DNA of 64,000 nt from assembly GCA_019055375.1 (NCBI GenBank), contig JAHQIW010000449.1:124001-188000 (forward strand). The letters run 5' to 3'. How positions within the stretch are numbered: position 1 is the stretch's first letter; the number at the start of each line of letters is the position of its first letter. The translations under genes were made by a program, and so were the position numbers. The notes under the pieces were generated by a model, which was given only the letters and a program-made list of their open reading frames with translations, was not told where the DNA came from and did no database searches. Origin of the DNA: Parelaphostrongylus tenuis. Taxonomy: Eukaryota > Nematoda > Chromadorea > Rhabditida > Metastrongylidae. Shown here piece after piece: positions 57,071 to 64,000 of the stretch.

Positions 57071-57476
57071 GGCTTGGATAATAATCACCATATGTCTAAA
57101 TATTTACAGGGATCGCGAAAGTGTTCGTTTTTTCAAGAAAGTGCTAAACAAGTGCTTCGATGAATGTGATCTCGATAATGCCATGCTTCCACTACATATT
57201 GAAAACCATGCATGTAAGTTATTTGTAGAAGTCGTAGATTGTAAAATTTGTATTTTCAATTCACGTCAATACCACATAATTTGAAAATGTCCGCAATAAT
57301 TACGGGAAATGCATGGCTCTCGCTAAGGTCGAGTTTTAAGTTCTAAAGTAGAGATTTCTAGGACAGGATAAACACTATTCGATTCATCAATGGCTCGATA
57401 GTCTATTACTTCTAATTAGACATAAGCCGGAAAAGTACACAGTTTAGTTCAATTACTTCATTGTTGACCTCTCGTT

Positions 57477-59485
57477 CTATCCGACCGTTGCAAATGCAGA
57501 GAAGAATTGCGAGGAAAACGGACCCGATGCCAACATTTGAATCGCTCTGTTCACTACACTGCCACATCTGTCTGGACCAATTCGCCATGACGATATTTGC
57601 AGTCTAGAAGAATTTTTTTTTGAAACTAAAGTGTAAATCTACGTGAGTAACTCAAACCGTAAGACTTCCTGAGATTGACAAGTGTTTGTCGTCAATTGGT
57701 GCGATTTTCATGTTTCTCGCTATGATACACTTATCATTTTCATTCGCCCCCTTTCCAGTGCACAAGGCTGTCACAGTGTTGCCGACGATGATGCAATGTG
57801 GTAGTGGCATCGTGGCAGCGGGAACTGTAACTAGCTTTATATTCAATGGCATCATGAGTAAGAACTGTGAGTAGCTTTATATTTAACCGTTTAATGAAAC
57901 AAAAACTCAGACATATACGTCGATTAATTCTTGCAGCTGTTATTTACGTTTTGTTTATTTATATCACATCACAATTCGATGATTTGTATAGAGATATTGT
58001 ATGCTACAGCTGAGATGAGGATAACGATGTTCTACCAGTATCCTTTTTTTGGCCCTGCAAAGTGTGTCGTTACATGTGTATTGCAATTCAGTACTTATCA
58101 TACTATAACTGTGATAATATTACATACATTGATTTCGATCATGTAAGGAGTTCGAAGCTCCTCACTGCCACAATATGCACACTTCTGAAACTGCTTGTTT
58201 GAGAATTTAAGTTATCGTACAAGTCTAATGGTATATTTTGAGCTTTTCACGAGGTTTGTTATGGAATTTATATAGAGCAAGGCTCGTGTTACGGCCTTAC
58301 AGCCTTGTCAACTGGAGGTGTTCTTCGTTCTAGCCAGTTCTTTGGGCGAGAGATCCCCTACATAAAAAATTCGACTCCAAAATATCTAAACTTGTTCCAA
58401 GGTGATAAAATCATCCAACGAGCAGAGCTGTACATCCAGTGGCCTACGGGTGGTAAAAAAAAGTATTGCCATGCTTTTCTTTTCAACTGTTATTGTAGCA
58501 TAACAGACCTCATAAAAGGCTCAAAATATGTTGTCGGAGTACTTTGCTTTGAGTGAGGTCTCAAAAAGGGGCGACAAATAGAGTATGCCAAAATCATGCA
58601 ATTGACTACAGTTGAACAGTCATGTATGCGAAAATCCTCCGTACGTGAAAAGATTCAAGTTGACGAAATAAAATTCTTTAACCTACTGTAAGCCCTTCTG
58701 ATCTATATCAGAGCATTTTGCAAGCCTCATCTGCGGCTTTCGCTCGACCATGAGCTGATTCAAAATACTTGAGATTACGGCATCAGGAAGGCCTCAGCTA
58801 CGACCTTTGTTGTTCGAGGACCTCAACAATCTGAAGAGCAAATAATTCCATAGCTTTATAAAAGTATCCTCAATTAAAATATGCTGAGCTATGTTGGATC
58901 TTGTTGAATCACATGCTAACAAAAACCAAAAAGCTTGAGCTCATTTTCTTCACCCTTCATGGAATAACGGGAAGGAAACCCGTAGCCGGAGGCTCAAGAA
59001 CTTACTGTTTGCATAGCAAGACGAGACACGAAAGATTTAGCACCATCCGAAGTAGTTGGAATACCACTAGGGATCTGAGCAGAGGCACTAGTGGAAGCAG
59101 TAAAAACCTTGAGCGTCGGCAGTTTGAAGCCACTCACATTGAAGTTCCTTGTCATTCCTGCAACGAAATTGGCTAAGTTTTGTAGCTTGAGGACAAAGAC
59201 CAATGATCAGTTTGATTTCTAATACTGATTTTCCAAGTCTTTAACTATTCACTCCTCAAAATCTTATCGTCATTACGTCTGGAACAAGACAGTCTATGAT
59301 AGGTGATAAACTACTACATGTATTAGCCTCAAGCAAGGATATAATTTTTACAAAAAAAAATTGCAAAATTGTGCACAAATAAGAAACTTCTTTCTATTAC
59401 CTTGACCTTATGGCATTACTCCACATCCTAATACAACTGCGATTTTGATTTGAAGTAAAATCAGAAGTGTCGAAAACCTCGCCAT
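57477..59485 (-). pseudogene. Secreted-protein family locus 8 (five exons, decayed)
   Basis: Exon 1 is 59401-59485: ATGGCGAGG, signal peptide (FSTLLILLQIKIAVVLGCGV), then MP and TAA for the family Ala, donor intact. Exon 2 is 59006-59157: open, correct phase, both splice sites intact (RNFNVSGFKLP...SFVSRLAMQT). Exon 3 is 58687-58830: IVEVLEQQRS, then a one-base frameshift, LPDAVISSILNQL. Exon 4 is about 57658-57834 (PHCIIVGNTVTALC...KHLSISGSLT), open but its acceptor phase is unclear. Exon 5 is 57477-57604: NIVMANWSRQMWQ, then a two-base loss shifts the frame. Intron 3 contains a hammerhead-type element. Closest to locus 1. Function unknown. Confidence 0.7.
58245..58560 (-). repeat. Hammerhead-bearing element (copy j) and partial copy
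   Basis: Minus strand at about 58275-58315: TTGACAA, stem II GGCTGTAAGGCC, GTAA for GAAA, CACGAGCC. Core clearly decayed. Nearby 'gagagatcccctacata' (58350) matches 12.98 kb. At 58498-58550, 'cataacagacctcata' and 'ggctcaaaatatgttgtcgg' form the 3' flank of a second, plus-oriented copy without a core. Inside intron 3 of locus 8. Confidence 0.5.
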
Positions 59486-59689
59486 GTTCAGAAAATTATT
59501 CATTAATGGCTCCTAAAAGCACAACAAATATTGCGCGCCTAGCTGAAAACAATGAACTTCCTTTCAAATTATGGTATGCGCAATGTAGTAACAAGTTTGG
59601 CTTAAGTACATGTAGTCAGCAAAATCAGTGATGTGTCTTCGCAGCTTTTTTACTTTTAGAGGAGCTTAAGAGGTTGCTGAATTGTTTGT

Positions 59690-60010
59690 TTCAATGTGAA
59701 ACTATTCGCAACGAGGTATATGACAATTTTTCTAATGGAAAAGCATATGGCAATAGAATAATGATGTAATACCTAGAACAGATATGAAACGTGAGCAAGA
59801 AGAGTGGACACGGGAATTTAACAAAAATGCCACTGAATAATGTGTTCTTCAACTGCCACAGCTTAAATTGGATTCCCATCATCTCACTTTCGCCTTTGTG
59901 CCATAAAATTGCGACTTTCCGATGAGATTTTCTTGAAGGCGACTTCCTGAAGATCGCATGTGTCATCCTCAAAACCTAATATTCCTATCAAGTTTTTTGC
60001 TATAGTTTTG
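59690..60010 (-). repeat. Upstream block of locus 8, shared with other loci
   Basis: On the minus strand: 'ggaaagtcgcaattttatgg', 'gtgagatgatgggaatcc', 'cacgtttcatatctg', in the same order as 41046-41180 upstream of locus 6. The ORF 59691-59972 lies in this non-coding block. Confidence 0.5.
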
Positions 60011-60014
60011 TCTG

Positions 60015-60975
60015 CAAATTCTTGTCTGCTGATGGCGGCAACGACCGATAACTAAAGAACAATTTTTGTAGACTTTTGTTAAAGGATTCAATAGTGAGCG
60101 GAGAGCAACATCGGTTCAGAAAAATATCATTGTGGGAAACGAAACGCAAAATCGTATCACAGTCATCCACTGAGAAAGCTATCACACTGGTGCTCCAGTT
60201 TTGTCATGCAACAGATGAATACATCACTTTCTTAGAGTTATCTGTGTATTGAGACAAGATTGGAAAGCGGACGTTTTTTAATGACGCGACTGAGAACACG
60301 AATAAGGGTTGCTTGCTCACCTTTTGAGAAATTTCAATTTCTCAGCAAGACGGATGTTTGCGGAACGCTGTCAGTTTCTCGCAGTTGCTCCCCTCCCATG
60401 CAAAACAAAATTTCTTGTTGCCAATTTCGTATTGTGAACTCACTCCATCTGAACAACGTTTGCAAACGCCTTGCCAATTTAGCTCATTTATGCAGTTTTT
60501 TGTAAAAGTTCATTTTAAGAAGTGGAAATGCTAAAATGTCACAATGTGTGATTAGACCCACTATTTCATAGGGTTTTGGGGCATTTTAAAAATTTCACCC
60601 CCAAAAAAACGTTTTAAGTAAACGTTGGTGAATGTTACTAGAAATGCGCTACAAAGAATGCACTCAATGATTTCAACATTTTTTCTAGTGGACAGAGAAG
60701 AGCTTGCTCTTCTGTGTGATTACAGCGCAGGTTGTTTTGAATATTAGAATAAGAACAGTTTAGTCCATCTCAAACAATGAGATAAGTGTATTGGGCAATA
60801 TTTCTTTAACTACGTGGGCTTCACCATTACAATAGTGATTGGGGTAATGGTGTAAACTAGAAAATTCCACTAATTCCGAATATGTCAGCAATACTTCTCC
60901 AAATCCAAAAATAACTGTAGGTGTTCTGGAGCGGCCGACATTGTTGTGAAAATTTTTTTGATTGTAGAAGCTGAC
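60015..60975. other. No gene seen
   Basis: No coding pattern; no repeat match recognised. Confidence 0.35.
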
Positions 60976-60980
60976 CAAAC

Positions 60981-61076
60981 AGTTCCGCGTTGTAAAATTT
61001 ACCTTCTATAGCAATTCCGTGTTGTACCACTTCCTTGTTGTAACGATCTCGTGTTATAGTAGTTTCGTGTCGAATC
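60981..61076. repeat. 16-bp minisatellite, six degenerate units
   Basis: Units in register at 60981, 60997 (very divergent), 61013, 61029, 61045 and 61061, with a consensus close to AGTTCCGTGTTGTAAC. Unit length is exactly 16 in each step, counted from the sequence. Confidence 0.7.
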
Positions 61077-61079
61077 AAA

Positions 61080-61545
61080 TGACTTGCTGAGCGACAAACT
61101 CCGCTTTGGTATTTTCCTTACTCCTTCAATACGATAATATACCAATACACTGAACTTCGGCCGATGCACAAGATATCTCTTTGTTGAGAGCATTCAAATG
61201 AGTGTCGTTCAAATGCTTCAAATCCACTCATGAGCTCTTCATCTCTCTCACTCAAAACTCACATGACTGTTTTAAAGGGGCACGAAGCAGCGCAGATTGT
61301 CGAACTATTTTATTTAATAAGAGTTATCCGCTACGGCTTTTCACACCTTTCCTGTTCGTTTAGGTGCTTGAAAACTTTTACACAGCGGCATTAACAAAAA
61401 CAGAGACAATTATCGGAAACATTTTAACGGGCAATACCAGATATGAAGTACTAAAAGGAAGAAAGCCAATCTTATAGGCTGTAATAGAAACCTCGGTCAA
61501 AGTTCAGTATAGTCTGGTAGAATTTTTCAAGCCTTTAGACGTGTG
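61080..61545. other. No gene seen
   Basis: AT-rich; no coding pattern recognised. Confidence 0.35.
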
Positions 61546-61547
61546 AT

Positions 61548-62027
61548 ATGACATCATTAGTAATGCACGTTGGTTTCGAAGTCCTCGTAGCCTCACAGCA
61601 ATATCCTTTCAGTTCACCCATTTATATACTTTTCTTTTATTTTATAGATATTTCTAGGAATTTTGTGTTAGAATTGCAGAGGGAACTATGTTGTATCGCT
61701 CTCTGTACTTTTAGTTTCACCCCTCTACAAATTGCCAAATATCCGCTACTAATTCTGATTCCAGGGCTTGAATTCTATTCGCTTTCCGACTTTTTATGGT
61801 ATGTCGTAGAATGTTGGTTGAGCACGTTCTTATGTAATCACGAGGATGACTTGGCTCCTGCCAGAAAGTTTGAAAAAGGAGGGGGAGGTGGGTGGCGAAA
61901 GAGTGACGGGATCAATTCCGGACTGCGTTTTGACGAACATCGCTTCCATTTGGCTAAGCTCCCAGCCTTGTGTTATCCGGTTGACACGACCGACCCATTT
62001 TTATCCCGAGTCACCCGCTGCCCTTGA
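61548..62027 (+). other. Longest plus-strand ATG ORF besides the LINE, unassigned
   Basis: 159 codons. The first 100 residues are hydrophobic and aromatic (ILFFYFIDISRN, PLLILIPGLEFYSL) as expected from AT-rich random sequence. The last part is a GC-richer segment with a GGGGG run that has another long frame (61846-62043). No motif or signal peptide with a sensible mature chain, and no paralogue here. Probably chance plus a repeat. Confidence 0.2.
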
Positions 62028-62059
62028 AACGACGCTGCGATAGTTCCCATTATTAGGTT

Positions 62060-62490
62060 GAGGAAAGGTTCCTTAAAGTCCGCTGAAGACTCGAAGTTTA
62101 TGATGAAAACAACAATTGTCATTCTGCGAAACAAAGACCATTATTATCCACGATTTTCTGCTAACGATCTGCGAACATTTGGATGTGCTCGAAATAGCAT
62201 TCCTTGGACTTTGGATCGAATACTCCAAATACCTACAAGCCTCTTCAACTTGGCCAAATGTCTCGAATCGGTACTCACGCAAGAATAGTTCCATTGAGAG
62301 AGGAAAGGCGGCAATTGGACTGCACGGTACCTGGACTGTAGGCCGAGTGCGGCAACGGCGCGCTTTCAATGAATCAATGTTGGGCACTTTTCCTTTAACG
62401 CATCGTAGACTCATGCTAATTAGCGGTGCCGTTATGGAAATTTTTCTGAGATATTCTCATATCTCTACAATAGTCGATACTTCATAAAAC
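62060..62490 (-). mobile_element. Mariner transposase C-terminal relic
   Basis: Minus strand: DSLKARRCRTRPTVQ (decayed QQDNARPHT region), a damaged PPYSPDLAPSDYH block, then MELFLREYRFETFGQVEEACRY and, at the end, RKSWIIMVFVSQND. The order and RFETFGQVEEA wording match the plus-strand copy at 48.76-49.16 kb (RGRRFEKFYQLGEA). No catalytic Asp is certain. TIRs not found. Confidence 0.65.
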
Positions 62491-62599
62491 AAACATAGCA
62501 ACTTAGATTTTCGCAGTTGTTGATGAAATTTAACTTCAACTAGCAATTCGGAGTCTATTCCTTCACAAGCAGAAGGTTTATCCCCTCAGAAAAAATTAA

Positions 62600-62740
62600 C
62601 TGAACCGATGGCCACCGCACTAACGATGAGACTGTAATCGCCGAAACACGTGTCTCGCACTGTACAGGTGCCATAAGAGATCCCATGAAGTGCTCAAGAT
62701 ATGTTATCGGATCACATATTGTTTTGAGCCAAGCCTATAA
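62600..62740 (+). repeat. Hammerhead-bearing element (copy k)
   Basis: The core at about 62617-62665 reads CGATGAGAC, TGTAATCGCC, GAAA, CACGTGTC, TCGCAC. The GAAA and cleavage half is perfect, but U4 of CUGANGA is missing and stem II is poor. The 3' flank has 'tgtacaggtgccataagaga' and 'gctcaagatatgttatcgg'. Confidence 0.5.
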
Positions 62741-62807
62741 AAGCACTCAAATATAAAAGTACTAATAAATCCTCAACGTTACTTCTAATTTCAGAAGACG
62801 CTTCCGT

Positions 62808-63100
62808 AACCAGATTAGAGCAGCTTGCTTATCTTTTCGTTATATGGTCTGTGAGATGCCATGTGGACCAACCGGATACAGTCTTGTACGGACGAAACCG
62901 GGCTTGAGCGGCGGGGCCCCGTGACCCAGGTTAGAAGAACGATCAGAACGATCTGAGATATGGCTCAATGTCACGTGTTATGACGAGGCATTCGTCTTTG
63001 CGGCTCATCTTGGGGCTTTTGGTGTGGATCCAAAGCGCTCGAGTGTTTTTCGCGCCGAGCTGTTTTCCTCCCGAACGAGGATAGTGACTTTGACAGTCCA
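62808..63100 (-). mobile_element. PLE 3' end (nuclease C-terminus and UTR)
   Basis: Minus strand: VTILVREENSSARKTLERF in one frame, then SPKMSRKDECLVITRDIEPYL in another, the end of the GIY-YIG nuclease of a Penelope-like element. The UTR follows with 'cctgggtcacggggcccc' and 'ccgtacaagactgtatccgg', matching 35200-35260. Confidence 0.7.
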
Positions 63101-63320
63101 TACAAGACTGTACGCGATTGGTCCACATAACAACTCACAGTCTATAAGACAAAAAGATACGTATGCTGCTCCACTCTGATTATGAAAGTGCTTGTCTGAG
63201 TGTTTTCCATTCAACTTGACTCTTTCAGCTCTGAAAAGGACGAAAAAGCCAGCTTTCATTGTACTGTTCGTCTGTACCGAATAAATCTTCAATTAACAAC
63301 CTCGTACTTGCTGGTTAAAA
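63098..63320 (+). mobile_element. PLE 3' UTR, inverted copy
   Basis: The plus strand from 'ccatacaagactgtacg' to 'caattaacaacctcg' is the reverse complement in order of 62808-62895 in its first part and of 34985-35200 throughout. It meets the minus-oriented copy end to end, so the two 3' ends point outward. Confidence 0.65.
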
Positions 63321-63391
63321 AAACAAGGAGATATTCAATCAGTGCCGAGGTTAATTGCTAGTCGGTCTTGGGAGTTTGTATTCATATTAAT

Positions 63392-63445
63392 GGTTGTTTG
63401 GTTCTACCACATTGTTTGGTTCCATCCCATTGCTTGGTGGAACCC
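63392..63445. repeat. 18-bp tandem repeat, three units
   Basis: Units at 63392, 63410 and 63428, close to CATTGTTTGGTTCCATCC, with exact 18-base spacing. Confidence 0.65.
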
Positions 63446-63449
63446 ATAT

Positions 63450-63955
63450 GAACCAGTGAACCTTCACAATATAGTACGAGTCCACTAAACCTCCACAAAT
63501 AATTTAGTGCATCGGTTACAAACTTTCGCTTCAGATCAGCAGAATGAATAGCTAATAAACATAGGCTTAATTCTCTATATAGGAAACTTTACAAATGAAG
63601 CTGTTCATTTGATGGTGCTTTACCGAAAAATATTCGTTTCAGAAGAAACGAAAACGAAGATTCACAACGAGGACGAGAAGCAGTAAATGAATGACCCGAT
63701 TCGTTGGCGTTGAAGAAGACGAAACGCGTTGAAACGTTGGCCGAATGAAAGTTGTAATCAACACTCGTCCGACAGGTTTAGTCAACAAGAAGATGCTTGA
63801 GACAACTGAAGAAATGTTGCCCACTAAGACAGCAACGTTATGCTCTAAAACAAAGAATTCTATACCCGAGAACGTTGTTAAATTTATTTAAAGTACTGAA
63901 GAATGGCACATTATGATCGACCTCGTAGTTCAAAACTTGATAATAGATTTATCTT
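63450..63955. other. No gene; possible PLE-like UTR scrap
   Basis: 'gttgaagaagacgaaacg' followed by 'cgttgaaacgttggcc' (63710-63742) has the style of PLE UTR modules. Nothing else recognised; the minus ORF 63639-63824 has no motif. Confidence 0.3.
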
Positions 63956-63959
63956 TGCC

Positions 63960-64000
63960 ATCACCTGTATCACCTGTATCACCTGTCGTCCCGATGATCG
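63960..64000 (-). mobile_element. RTE LINE 3' terminus at window edge
   Basis: On the minus strand: a short end of coding wording (ATCGGGACGACAG, as at 40388-40400), followed by three perfect 9-base GGTGATACA-phase tail units (63960-63986). The rest of the element lies beyond the right edge. Strand and identity follow from the tail and from the same wording after the RTE stop at 40411. Confidence 0.7.

Noticed and set aside
61548..62027. 159-codon ORF as a membrane protein
   Set aside because: Hydrophobicity is what AT-rich sequence gives by chance; no motif, no paralogue, a competing long frame in the last third.
1..64000. CRISPR array or bacterial operon
   Set aside because: No regular direct repeats with unique spacers and no dense ORFs; gene relics have introns and the mobile elements are eukaryotic.

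Overview
This is a gene-poor, repeat-dense stretch of an animal nuclear genome, most likely a strongylid (hookworm-like, clade V) nematode. The host call rests on AT-rich, intron-split coding relics, RTE-type LINEs and Penelope-like elements whose protein motifs resemble those I know from hookworm genomes, and decayed mariner transposases. There is no bacterial operon structure and no intact long ORF. Nearly all short ORFs are chance or repeat-derived.

The host content I can support is one gene family, present as eight decayed or partial copies. The family encodes a small secreted protein of about 223 residues in five exons: a signal-peptide exon ending GCGVMPAGQ, an exon with a FTVxGFTLP...FPGIA...RLxMQT core, an exon with DVLExQGR...DAVI, an exon with CIIVxNTVTGIC, and a last exon with NIIMANWS...ALGPFGSHFFSA. 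Loci 1-4 are on the minus strand (1.1-3.9, 9.4-10.3, 14.7-15.6, 26.5-27.0 kb), loci 5-7 on the plus strand (32.0-33.6, 41.4-42.9, 52.6 kb) and locus 8 on the minus strand (57.5-59.5 kb). Locus 6 is almost intact: all five exons, matching phases and splice sites, with one TAG inside exon 3. The 5' flanks of several loci also resemble each other, so whole segments were duplicated and then decayed. I know no function for the family.

Mobile DNA fills the rest. RTE LINE fragments lie at 22.4-23.0, 37.8-40.4, 47.9-48.8 kb and at the extreme right edge. Penelope-like element (PLE) fragments with reverse transcriptase and/or GIY-YIG parts lie at 19.4-19.7, 20.9-21.4, 35.0-36.8, 43.3-43.7 and 62.8-63.3 kb, with PLE-like UTR modules at 46.4-47.2 and 49.8 kb; several form outward-facing inverted pairs. 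Mariner relics lie at 15.0-15.3, 27.7-28.4, 48.8-49.5 and 62.1-62.5 kb. tRNA-derived SINEs, a TIR element with a tRNA-like core, a long fold-back element, and two related fold-backs (one with a 23-G run) are also present.

The most interesting signal is a dispersed short element, about eleven copies on both strands, whose core reads as a type I hammerhead ribozyme: CUGANGA, a short stem II, GAAA, a self-complementary ACACGUGU stem-loop III and a GUC-type cleavage triplet, flanked by complementary stem I strands. The minus-strand copy near 45.03 kb keeps every core nucleotide. Other copies show compensatory changes in stem III and stem I. The PLE UTR modules carry a shorter, weaker hammerhead-like core.
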